From Caldifarciminota bacterium (GTDB taxonomy: Bacteria; Hydrothermota; Hydrothermia; UBA1063; CAJXJZ01): DNA of 64,000 nt. Of this stretch, positions 45,217-53,587 are shown piece after piece. Each line of letters starts with the position of its first letter. The stretch's first letter is position 1. A model generated the notes under the pieces. That model searched no databases, was not told where the DNA came from, and worked only from the letters and a program-made list of their open reading frames with translations. Location of the stretch: the NCBI GenBank assembly GCA_026986775.1, contig JALSNX010000001.1, positions 1-64,000 of the forward strand, in the 5' to 3' direction. A program made the position numbers and the translations under genes.

Positions 45217-46658
45217 TGCGTATCCTCTGGGTTGACGACGAGATAGAGACTTTAAAGCCTCATAAAATATTCCTTGAAAGACAGGGGTGTTCTGTTGATA
45301 CCTCTGACCACCCGGAAGAGGCACTTTCTCTTTTGAAAAACAACAAATACGACCTCGTGCTTGTGGACTATAGAATGCCCTCCTTAAATGGCAACGAATT
45401 TGTTCGGATGGCAAAGAAAATAGCACCAAACATTCGCTATGTTCTGGTTACAATGGTTCAGGATACTGATATAATGGAAGAGGCTATCTCTGAGGATGTT
45501 TTTGATTACATCGTAAAGCCAGTGAAACCAACCCAGATACTTGCAGTGATAAAAAGGCTTGAGAAGGATGAAATTTACAGAGCACAAAAGGGTAAAGAAC
45601 TCACAAGGCTCTATCAAAAACTCTCTGAGATTCCACGCGATCAGGAAGGATGGCTGAAAATAGCGGACCTTATAAGCACAAAAGACCCACAGGACGAATT
45701 CCTTGCAGGAGAGATGGAAGAACTTAACAATGAATTTGCAGAGTGGATAGAAAGAAACTATGTAGAGCTACTTAACTCAAATATTACCCGCTCCGACAAT
45801 GTTTTCAAAAAACATGTAATTCCCCTTATTAAAAAAGGTGAAAAAGTAGCTTTCTTTGTACTTGACTGTGTCAAACTTTCACAATTTGTTTCCCTCGTAA
45901 AGGAACTGCCGTCACATGTAAGGCCTGAATTAAATCTTTACTACTCAATACTGCCCACATCCACCATATATGCAAGAAACAGCATTTTTGCCGGAAGACT
46001 GCCTGCTGAAATTCAGAAACTCCATCCTGAATGGTTGAAAAACAACCTTCATGAAAAAGAACTTTTAAAGGAACAACTTTCAAGGGAACATCTTCCTACC
46101 AATTTCAGCTTCTACAGGTTAAACGCACCGGAAGATACTCAAAATATTAAACCGGGTCCATTTCTTATAGCAGGCACAATCAATTTTACCGACCTTATTG
46201 CACACATAAGAGGCAGGGTTGAGCCACTAAAACAGATTGCTAAAACAGAGCAGGAATTCAAAGATATGATTCATTTTCTTATTAAGAAAAGCGGCTTTTT
46301 ACAGAAAATTTCCGAACTTGTGCAGGAAGGATATACAGTATTTCTCACATCTGACCATGGCTGGGTGCAGGCAGATAAACCATCAATTGTTCACGGCGGT
46401 AATGAATTAACTGAGTCTTTGAGATTCAAATTTGGTATATCTTTAAGGGTGGAAAATCCTCGTCATGCAGTAATCTTTGAAAGGCCACGTGAGATAGGAC
46501 TTCCAAAGGGAATGGGAAGACTTGCACTCTGCAGGGACTACTACTTCTTCGTATATCCTTCAGACCCTCATAGATTTGCAAAGCGATATAGAGGGGAGAT
46601 AATGCACGGTGGTGTAACAATTGACGAGATGATAATCCCCATTATAAAGATATATTAA
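45216..46658 (+). CDS. porX: PorX-like response regulator with PglZ domain
   Basis: 480 residues. The receiver domain (1-120) has WVDDE, the phospho-acceptor in LVLVDYRMP, and YIVKPVKP. Residues about 200-480 are a PglZ/alkaline-phosphatase-like domain, with VLDCVKLSQF and FLTSDHGWVQADKPSIVHGG as metal-site motifs. This two-domain order is that of PorX, which controls and contacts the type 9 secretion system in Bacteroidota and hydrolyses oligonucleotides. No PorY kinase is nearby. It supports a T9SS in this organism along with two cargo proteins in the window. Confidence 0.88.
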   Translation: MRILWVDDEIETLKPHKIFLERQGCSVDTSDHPEEALSLLKNNKYDLVLVDYRMPSLNGNEFVRMAKKIAPNIRYVLVTMVQDTDIMEEAISEDVFDYIVKPVKPTQILAVIKRLEKDEIYRAQKGKELTRLYQKLSEIPRDQEGWLKIADLISTKDPQDEFLAGEMEELNNEFAEWIERNYVELLNSNITRSDNVFKKHVIPLIKKGEKVAFFVLDCVKLSQFVSLVKELPSHVRPELNLYYSILPTSTIYARNSIFAGRLPAEIQKLHPEWLKNNLHEKELLKEQLSREHLPTNFSFYRLNAPEDTQNIKPGPFLIAGTINFTDLIAHIRGRVEPLKQIAKTEQEFKDMIHFLIKKSGFLQKISELVQEGYTVFLTSDHGWVQADKPSIVHGGNELTESLRFKFGISLRVENPRHAVIFERPREIGLPKGMGRLALCRDYYFFVYPSDPHRFAKRYRGEIMHGGVTIDEMIIPIIKIY

Positions 46659-47293
46659 TCAAGTTCTGCCATACTCACAGCATAAATATCAATCCTTTCA
46701 GCACCCTTTTCGTATAGCATCCTTGCAAGTTCAACAGTGGTTGCACCGGTGGTAATAACATCGTCTATAATGGCCAATTTTTTACCTTTCAGAGAACCAC
46801 TTACCTTAAAAGCACCCTTTATATTTAAAATCCTCTCCTTTCGTGAGAGTTTTGTCTGAGACCGTGTATTTTTAACCCTCTTTACTTTTCTGAAAATGGG
46901 AATACCCGTCAGTTTTGAGACCTCTTTTGCTATCTCCTCAGCCTGATTAAAGCCCCGCCTCCACTTTCTCAAAAAATGAAGTGGCACAGGCAAAAGAAAA
47001 TCATACTCATATTCTTTTATCAGGGCAGCAAGATGGTCAGCAAAAAACGGCACAGCAAAAAAGATACCTCTGTATTTTATGTCCTCTATCATCTCTTTAA
47101 TAGTACCCTTGTAAATAAAAGGTGCCTGAATTACAATCTGGGGATTTTTTATAAAAAGTCTTCTCTCATTTTTGTATATAGAGTTAAACTTTTCCATACA
47201 ATCGGAACATACCGCCTTATCCGAAAGATTATCACACACATAGCATGTGGATGGTAAAAACGTGTTCACAATATTCTTAACAAGGTCAGGCAT
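46655..47293 (-). CDS. ComF-like phosphoribosyltransferase
   Basis: 212 residues. The N terminus has a zinc ribbon (CYVCDN, AVCSDC); the C-terminal PRTase motif is LAIIDDVITTGATTVELAR. ComFC-type proteins take part in DNA uptake and related processes. GFNQAEEIAKEVSKLTG is a conserved segment. It overlaps Lgt by eight bases and converges with porX. Confidence 0.85.
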   Translation of the reverse strand: MPDLVKNIVNTFLPSTCYVCDNLSDKAVCSDCMEKFNSIYKNERRLFIKNPQIVIQAPFIYKGTIKEMIEDIKYRGIFFAVPFFADHLAALIKEYEYDFLLPVPLHFLRKWRRGFNQAEEIAKEVSKLTGIPIFRKVKRVKNTRSQTKLSRKERILNIKGAFKVSGSLKGKKLAIIDDVITTGATTVELARMLYEKGAERIDIYAVSMAELD

Positions 47294-48062
47294 TTTGCTT
47301 CTTTGAATTTCTGTAAAGGTAAAACATAATAAAAAGAGCAGCGAGCATGAGGCCTATGGAAATCCACTGATTCACATCAAAGGGGCCATAGTATTTGTAT
47401 GTTTCATAGTACCTGTAATAGTCCACTATGAACCTGACAAATGGCCCTAAGATCATGTACAAAAGAAACACAAAACCATCAAAGGGCTTTTTCTTCTGAA
47501 CAGCGAGGAGAATAAAGAATACGATAAGGTTACCAAAGGACTCGTATAGCTGCGTGGGATGTATGGGGATATTGCCGAAAACCGCAAATGCCTCGGAGCC
47601 CGGCTTAAAAACCGTGCAGAAAGGGCCATGACAGGCGTGACCAAAACAGCAACCATTAAAGAAGCACCCCCATCTTCCAATAAACATGCCAATGGCAAAG
47701 CCCGGTGCAGCCCAGTCTCCAAACTTCCACACCGGTATTTTATGCTTTTTCAGGTAATAAATGGCAGCAGGAATACCGAACACAACACCGCCGAAAAACA
47801 CCAATCCACCGTGCCATATGGCGAACATCTCACCTAAATTGTTCTTAAACTCATGGAAATTGTAAAGAATATAAAATACCCTTGCACCTATAATTGAGGC
47901 TACGATAACCCAGAAACCAAGGTCATAAATCAAATCCCTTTTTATGCCGTGTTTTTTTGCCTGTTGATAGGTAATCTCCATACCAGCTAAAAAACCCAGT
48001 AAAACAAGAACACCCCATGTTCTTACCTCAAGGCCTCCGATTCTAAATAATACTGGATGCAT
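47286..48062 (-). CDS. lgt: Prolipoprotein diacylglyceryl transferase
   Basis: 258 residues, about seven membrane helices. Family motifs GRWGCFFNGCCFG and HPTQLYES are present, along with LGFLAGMEITYQQA. It adds diacylglycerol to lipobox cysteines, which fits the lipoproteins in this window. An AAAAAGGAG ribosome site precedes the ATG at 48062. Confidence 0.93.
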   Translation of the reverse strand: MHPVLFRIGGLEVRTWGVLVLLGFLAGMEITYQQAKKHGIKRDLIYDLGFWVIVASIIGARVFYILYNFHEFKNNLGEMFAIWHGGLVFFGGVVFGIPAAIYYLKKHKIPVWKFGDWAAPGFAIGMFIGRWGCFFNGCCFGHACHGPFCTVFKPGSEAFAVFGNIPIHPTQLYESFGNLIVFFILLAVQKKKPFDGFVFLLYMILGPFVRFIVDYYRYYETYKYYGPFDVNQWISIGLMLAALFIMFYLYRNSKKQNA

Positions 48063-48294
48063 ATTCTTACTCCTTTTTAGCTTATATATTATGTTTCAGC
48101 CCACACGGTTTTACAAACATTATTATATAAAGTGTCTAAAGTTCACGGTGTTTTATATCTTTCGTATTTCAGCGAATTTCATCCGGGACATCAACGAAAG
48201 GTTCATAAAACTTCAAGTCAATTTATGATTAAGTTATCAAACAAAAATTTCAACGAATTTATGACTTTATATCTATTTTAAATTAAACAACTTC
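48063..48294. promoter_or_regulatory. Intergenic region upstream of the 48.3 kb cassette
   Basis: The 307-base gap between lgt and the next gene has no ORF of note. It holds two copies of TTTCRRCGAATTT (near 48167 and 48248) and a related ATCAACGAAA between them. The dyad TGATTAAGTTATCA (48226-48239) matches the box upstream of the RiPP promoter. These may be regulator sites. Lgt must also be transcribed from here. Confidence 0.5.
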
Positions 48295-48323
48295 TTGACA
48301 AAACATCCCCCCCCCTGTATAAT
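48295..48323 (+). promoter_or_regulatory. Second poly-C spacer promoter (C9)
   Basis: TTGACA (48295-48300), a 17-bp spacer with nine Cs (48307-48315), and TATAAT (48318-48323). The sequence from CTTCTTGACA through the -10 and the AAAAAGGAGGTGT ribosome site is nearly identical to the RiPP promoter on the opposite strand. Confidence 0.85.
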
Positions 48324-48331
48324 ACCTATAC

Positions 48332-48343
48332 CACCCCGGGGTG
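48332..48343. promoter_or_regulatory. Palindrome CACCCCGGGGTG at transcription start
   Basis: A perfect 12-bp palindrome begins eight bases after the -10. Its counterpart at 40918-40935 contains CACCTCGAGGTG. The two differ at two symmetric positions that keep the pairing. Confidence 0.7.
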
Positions 48344-48370
48344 AAACGGAAAACAAAAAGGAGGTGTATC

Positions 48371-49225
48371 ATGCTAAAAAACAGGACTGATCATATCATC
48401 ATTGGTGCTTGTGGGCATGCTTGCATGTAATCACATTAAGTCTTTAAGTACTGATTATGCTGAGAGTGATACTGTATATTTCAGGGTTGGTCTCCCTTTT
48501 ATACACGGGTCAACAAGAGAAATGACTCATTATTTTCCATTTGGCGAACAAAATTTTGAAAATTTAGACACATTAAAAATCCATATAGAAGACATCAACG
48601 TTTTGAATAACAGGGTCAAGACACTAAAATCAGGTGAAATGTGCATACAATTGATTTTGAAGTAAATTCTAAAATTGTTCATGTGGTTTATACCAAACAA
48701 ACTTTTGGCGACACTGTATGCGCTGAAATGAGATATATGGACTCTCTGCAGAATCTGGATTGGAACATATCCGTTTATGTTTGGTATGAGAAAGGTCTTC
48801 CCCATGAGAAGGGCATAATAATTCTAAATGGTCAAAAAGCAACAGAGTTACATTTTGAAGCCAATATGATCGATACACAAAATATGATACTCAAATACCA
48901 ATTTCCTTATTACAATTATACAGCTCTTGACACTATAGAAATCTTCAATGTTCAGAATCCACAAATAACTGAGAGATTGTATGAGTTTTGCAGTTCTCAC
49001 AGTGAATCTATTAATTATTTGAAAAAAGTAGATCCTTATGTAATAGATTATGTGGTCAATGACATGATTAAAAATGCCTCAAGCTCAAAAAGAATTAGTT
49101 CTAAATGGTTAAGCTGGGCTGGTGGCGTAATCACCGGTATCGCAACGGGGTATATAGTAGGTCCAGTGGCAGGTACAATCGCAGGCGCAGTTTATGGGGC
49201 AATAAACACATATGTGAATCAATAA
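48371..49225 (+). pseudogene. Frameshifted lipoprotein gene with glycine-zipper C terminus
   Basis: The ATG at 48371 has an ideal ribosome site, but its frame stops after 19 codons. Removing one A from the AAAAAA run at 48376-48381 gives M-L-K-T-G-L-I-I-S-S-L then VLVGMLAC, a clean lipoprotein signal leading into the 48402 ORF. A second shift near 48636 then joins the 48641 ORF; one extra base gives KSGENVHTIDFEV. The restored product has about 284 residues. Its end (GGVITGIATGYIVGPVAG) is a Gly-zipper membrane segment like those in pore-forming peptides. It may be a decaying gene, assembly error, or slippage-controlled. No family is recognised. Confidence 0.65.
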
Positions 49226-49244
49226 ATAAAAATAAGGAGGAGAT

Positions 49245-49748
49245 ATGGTAAACACAGCAATTATGCTGTTATCCATTCCACTAATTAGTGGTGGAATTTA
49301 TATAACTTACAGGAAACTAAACAAATTTGAGAATATTCTGAACCTGATTGGAAGTGTGCTGGGCGGCACACTGCTCGTCCTTTTTGCATTCTGGAGTTTG
49401 CATATAAAGGACCTTCAGAACAGGGCGTTGATTGTGTCTTTTGTAATGTTCCTCAGCAGTATGTGGGCTCTGGGTGTAATATCTCAGCTGACAGAGAAAA
49501 AATTGAAATTACAAGCAGTAGAGGTAATTCTTTCGGTTGCTTATATCCCAGCATTTCTAATAATTGATAGCACGTGGATGTCAATGCTTGGAAGCGCCCT
49601 TTCAGTGAGTATATTCCTTTTTTTCGCTGGGGTTATGGATATTCTCCAACCTGCTTTTAAATCAAAAAACATGGGGATTTTGAAGGGAGTTTTCTGGATA
49701 TGGTTTTTCATTCTCGGGATAATATTTACTCAGGCTCTTAAGCCTTAG
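49245..49748 (+). CDS. Integral membrane protein of unknown function
   Basis: 167 residues with about five hydrophobic helices and almost no soluble loops (MLLSIPLISGGIYITY, LNLIGSVLGGTLLVLFAF, and others). SD AAGGAGGAG precedes the ATG. It lies 19 bases after the frameshifted lipoprotein gene. An immunity or transport accessory role is possible given the neighbouring ABC exporter, but nothing in the sequence proves it. Confidence 0.65.
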   Translation: MVNTAIMLLSIPLISGGIYITYRKLNKFENILNLIGSVLGGTLLVLFAFWSLHIKDLQNRALIVSFVMFLSSMWALGVISQLTEKKLKLQAVEVILSVAYIPAFLIIDSTWMSMLGSALSVSIFLFFAGVMDILQPAFKSKNMGILKGVFWIWFFILGIIFTQALKP

Positions 49749-49772
49749 CGAATTTCCATACCATAAAATCAT

Positions 49773-49809
49773 AAGGAGTTTTTTCCATCTTTCATGGAAA
49801 AAACTCCTT
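49773..49809. terminator. 16-bp hairpin between membrane protein and ABC exporter
   Basis: AAGGAGTTTTTTCCAT, a five-base loop and the exact complement. The U tract after it is weak, so partial readthrough is likely. A TATAAT at 49861-49866 with a TTTTCA -35 may restart transcription for the ABC gene. Confidence 0.65.
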
Positions 49810-49892
49810 CTATTTGGTAATTAAATAGCAATTAAATTTTTCATTGCAAAGGGGCACCCTTATAATTTTAGAACAAAAATAAAGGAGGTGAT

Positions 49893-51554
49893 GTGGTGGA
49901 AAAAAACAATGAAAATTTTCTAAAAGTATTCTACAAAAAGTATATCCTTACTAAAAAACATTTGATTTTGTTATTATCAATTTTAGTGTTTTCCCTTATT
50001 TCTTCAATACTACAGATTCTAATCCCCTATTTTTTAAAAGGGATTATGGATTTTGCAATCGCTGGAAAAAAGAATTTAATGTATAATGCCATCTGGTTAT
50101 TTGGAATAGCCTGGATTTTGGCAGTGATTTCGGCTTATATATATGGTTATTGTATGGAAATAATTAAAGTTGATATAAAAGGAGTTTTAAGAAAAAATCT
50201 TTTAAGAAAATTACATACATTGCTGTATTCGGAGGTGAATAAACACACACAGGGTGCCTATTTACAGATAATACTTGATGATGTAGACAAAATAGACCCT
50301 CTTATTATAGATTCATATCTAAACTTGGGAACCATGGGATTCATGGCACTTGGTGCATTGATATTAATGATTAAGATGTCATGGATTCTGACAATCGTGA
50401 GCGTGCTTCCAGTGCCATTGTATATGGTGTTAATGGTAATATACCAAAAGAAAGCAATCTCACTTACCCAAAAAAGGCAGAGAGACTATCAAAATGTAAT
50501 TGCATTTATTGACGAAAGTATAGGAAATACATATATAGTTAGAAATTTTGGGATATTGCACCAGATACTTGACTTATTCACAACTTTTTATAATAAATAT
50601 GTAAAAAGTTACATGGACCTTTTCAGGGTTAACTTCTTTTATAGTTCGGTTTTAAACACCTTTCTTTCAATAGGTGTGCAATTTTTTATCATTTTATTTG
50701 GAGCAATCCTGATTCTAAAAGGTAAACTGACGGCAGGAATTGTTTTGAGTTTTATGATATATGTTGAGTATGTAAGACAACCTCTGGATTATATTTTAAG
50801 ATTCTCAACCCAGGTAGAGCCCGCAAAAGTATCCCTTAAAAGGATATTTCAAATTCTAAATAGAGAAAGCGTTTATGAACCCAAAACACACTCACTATCT
50901 TATTTAAAACGTCTTCCATCCGATGTTCCCGCTGTAGAAATTAAGAATCTTTACTTTTCTTATGAAAATCATCCGGTGATAAATAATTTAAGCCTTACGC
51001 TGAAGCAGGGGAAATGGCTTTGTATTATCGGCGAAAGTGGAAGGGGTAAGAGCACTCTCTTAAATATTCTCTTAAAGCACTACAGTGTACCTGACGGGAA
51101 AGTTTTCCTATTGGGAGAAGATATAAATAAAATGGAAGTAAATGATATTCTGAGTTTAATAACATTGATTGAGCAGGAACCCCAATTTTTTAGCAGTATG
51201 AGCATTTATGAAAACCTCACTTTGGGACAGGATATACCATGGGAAAAAGTGGAAGAAATAGCCGCAAAAATAGGACTAAAAAATCTGCTAAATAAAATTT
51301 CCAAAAATAGAAAAATATTACTCAAAAATTCGGGTCTATCCGGCGGCGAAAAAAAACGACTCTCCCTTTTACGGGGTATGCTGCGTAATACCCCTATCGT
51401 TATTATAGATGAGCCAACAGCCTTTCTGGATAAAGACAATGCTATTAGAATTATGTCAAAATTAAAGGAATTCTTGAAAGGTAAAACAGTGATTATAACA
51501 ACCCACGATGAGAAAATTCTGAAATTGTGTGACGAAAAAATCTTTATTGAATAG
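49893..51554 (+). CDS. ABC exporter, fused permease/ATPase
   Basis: 553 residues, GTG start after AAAGGAGGTGAT (the out-of-frame ATG at 49891 gives only a few codons). Six helices precede an ATPase with IIGESGRGKSTLLNIL, the signature SGLSGGEKKRLSLLRG, IVIIDEPTAFLD and TTHDEK. No peptidase domain. It is diverged from the exporter at 35599 but has the same layout. It is the transport part of the 48.3 kb cassette. Substrate unknown. Confidence 0.87.
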   Translation: MVEKNNENFLKVFYKKYILTKKHLILLLSILVFSLISSILQILIPYFLKGIMDFAIAGKKNLMYNAIWLFGIAWILAVISAYIYGYCMEIIKVDIKGVLRKNLLRKLHTLLYSEVNKHTQGAYLQIILDDVDKIDPLIIDSYLNLGTMGFMALGALILMIKMSWILTIVSVLPVPLYMVLMVIYQKKAISLTQKRQRDYQNVIAFIDESIGNTYIVRNFGILHQILDLFTTFYNKYVKSYMDLFRVNFFYSSVLNTFLSIGVQFFIILFGAILILKGKLTAGIVLSFMIYVEYVRQPLDYILRFSTQVEPAKVSLKRIFQILNRESVYEPKTHSLSYLKRLPSDVPAVEIKNLYFSYENHPVINNLSLTLKQGKWLCIIGESGRGKSTLLNILLKHYSVPDGKVFLLGEDINKMEVNDILSLITLIEQEPQFFSSMSIYENLTLGQDIPWEKVEEIAAKIGLKNLLNKISKNRKILLKNSGLSGGEKKRLSLLRGMLRNTPIVIIDEPTAFLDKDNAIRIMSKLKEFLKGKTVIITTHDEKILKLCDEKIFIE

Positions 51555-51572
51555 TAAAAACAGGAGGTGATA

Positions 51573-53519
51573 ATGTTTGTCACTATTATTGTATCCATGC
51601 TGCTTCAACCTGCGAAGATAAAATCTCCTGCTGATATATACATGGTAAAAAATCAAGTAAAACTTGTTGAAATAATGCCGGATACTTCATCTTCACCAAA
51701 GGATTCAACTCTTGTATCGGCAGGCTATACAAAAAAAGAACTTGTGTTTTATTTTAAGAACTATCAGAAGGGCGCTCTCAGTGCTACCATAAAAAAGCGC
51801 GATGCAGAGGAAATCAGTCAGGGAGAAGATGCGGTGTTTATCATACTTGCACCAAATGGTAAAGGTAGAAACGCATATTATATTGTAGTTAATCCTCTGG
51901 GCACTGTATATGACAAAATGCTTACCCAACAGGGAATTGTTGAATGGGATGGAGATATACGAACAAAGGCAAATAAAACCGCCTATGGATGGGAATGCAC
52001 TGTGGAAATTCCCTTTTCAAGTATTACATACTCAGAAGATTCCTGGGGTATCCAGATACTGAGAAATATTATATCTAATTCCGAACTCCAGGCACTTTAC
52101 ATGTCAAATAATGTAGGCTCTTTATACGACCTTGCTGATTTTAAAATAGACTTTAATTACATTGAAAAACGCACAAATGTTGCGCTTTTTATGATACCTT
52201 CCATTAGAGTTGAAAGGATATATGACAGCGCCCGGACACACTGGGATAATAAGGTGAAATTAGGTGGGACCATGAGATTTAAAAAAGGGAACAATACGGT
52301 AATGGATATCACAGGACTTCCCGATTACTCGGAGCTTCCTCTTGACTTTAAAAGGTTTTCCCTGGGCAGATTGCCCATTTCCTACCCTGAAAAGAGGCCG
52401 TTTTTTATAGAGGGAAGGGGATATTATAAATTGCCCAAACTTCTTGTAAGGACAAGGAACATAGAAAACATTGAATACGGTGGAAAATTCTACACAGCAG
52501 GGAAATCCAGCGATTTTGTAATGTATTATCTAAAAGACACTATTCTGAACGACATAATATTCAGCAGGTTTAAGTATCATCTTTCCGATGTATCGGAGTT
52601 GGGGGCCTTCAGTATGCTTAACAGGTTGAATTATAATGTAGTTTCATTTGATGCCTCACACACTATCAAAAAATACGGTATTGACCTTTCTGCACAATGG
52701 GCATCTATTCTGAATACTGATGCACAACTTAAATACTTCAAAATAAACAAAAATGCAAACACCGGTATTTCAGGGTCTTTTTCCTACACTGATATTGACA
52801 CGGGCTTTATATCTCCTCTAAATACCGTTGAATACAATTTTGAGGGCATCAGGAAGTTCGCCTTGAATGCACAGTTCCTTAAATACTTTAAATTGAAAGA
52901 GAGGAATATTATTTTCAATGTTTCTGGATATACAAATCACTTAATCAATAAATTTGACAGGTCCATCATTCACAGGGTTTACAGCGGAAATATGACGACC
53001 TACTTGCTGCCTTACGGTGTCGCTTTACTCCTTGAGGAGGGAGAGTTAAATTATCTTTCTTTGCCAGACAGGTCTTACAGACTGGCCGGTGGAGGATTAA
53101 TTTACTATCTCTCTTCATGGAAACAGGCACGTCTTACAGTATTATATGGCAATTATCTCGGTGGACATCTCTTCAATCCAGAGTTTACTGCAAACATCTC
53201 CCCATTTGGTTTTAATACTGGAATGGATGTTTTCTTTGTAAAAAGCCCCTTTGACAGCCTTTATACGATTAATTTTTACGGAGAACACCCTACACCTTTA
53301 AAACACTTTTTGATAAAGCCCTCTCTTATTTATACCAACAATTTACTTTTAGGTCAGAAAGATATTGACATGAATATTGTTCTTCTGTATGAACCTGATT
53401 ATCTTAAGGGCATCTACCTTGCATATCAAAGAACCATGAGAAAAACCGGAAATTCTTCATGGTCATTATCTTCTGGAAAAATCATCTTTAAAATTAAATG
53501 GGGACTAAAGATTCTGTGA
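51573..53519 (+). CDS. DUF5916-like outer-membrane protein with CBM9-like N terminus
   Basis: I choose ATG 51573 (648 residues), with AGGAGGTGAT upstream; the track start GTG 51567 lies within that ribosome site. The N-terminal 170 residues resemble CBM9-type domains (TAYGWECTVEIPFSSITYSEDSWGIQILRN). The rest is amphipathic beta-strand (RPFFIEGRGYYKL, YGGKFYTAG), the layout of the DUF5916 family of predicted outer-membrane barrels. It closes the cassette and may be an outer-membrane exit or receptor. This is inference. Confidence 0.72.
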   Translation: MFVTIIVSMLLQPAKIKSPADIYMVKNQVKLVEIMPDTSSSPKDSTLVSAGYTKKELVFYFKNYQKGALSATIKKRDAEEISQGEDAVFIILAPNGKGRNAYYIVVNPLGTVYDKMLTQQGIVEWDGDIRTKANKTAYGWECTVEIPFSSITYSEDSWGIQILRNIISNSELQALYMSNNVGSLYDLADFKIDFNYIEKRTNVALFMIPSIRVERIYDSARTHWDNKVKLGGTMRFKKGNNTVMDITGLPDYSELPLDFKRFSLGRLPISYPEKRPFFIEGRGYYKLPKLLVRTRNIENIEYGGKFYTAGKSSDFVMYYLKDTILNDIIFSRFKYHLSDVSELGAFSMLNRLNYNVVSFDASHTIKKYGIDLSAQWASILNTDAQLKYFKINKNANTGISGSFSYTDIDTGFISPLNTVEYNFEGIRKFALNAQFLKYFKLKERNIIFNVSGYTNHLINKFDRSIIHRVYSGNMTTYLLPYGVALLLEEGELNYLSLPDRSYRLAGGGLIYYLSSWKQARLTVLYGNYLGGHLFNPEFTANISPFGFNTGMDVFFVKSPFDSLYTINFYGEHPTPLKHFLIKPSLIYTNNLLLGQKDIDMNIVLLYEPDYLKGIYLAYQRTMRKTGNSSWSLSSGKIIFKIKWGLKIL

Positions 53520-53540
53520 AAATTCAAAATTTATCATATA

Positions 53541-53569
53541 AAAAAGGGCAGGTTTTACCTGCCCTTTTT
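53541..53569. terminator. Strong bidirectional terminator
   Basis: AAAAAGGGCAGGT, TTT loop, ACCTGCCCTTTTT: a 13-bp stem with A and T tracts on both sides, between the convergent DUF5916-like and PPDK genes. Confidence 0.93.
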
Positions 53570-53587
53570 GTTTAAGGTATTTGCCTC

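Noticed and set aside
48371-48430. A 19-codon peptide with ACGHAC after the second poly-C promoter, superficially like the ACVCAC of the RiPP precursor
   Set aside because: A one-base change in the A6 run gives a perfect lipoprotein signal continuous with the next ORF, and the peptide lacks the shared C-x(8)-GYxxG part.
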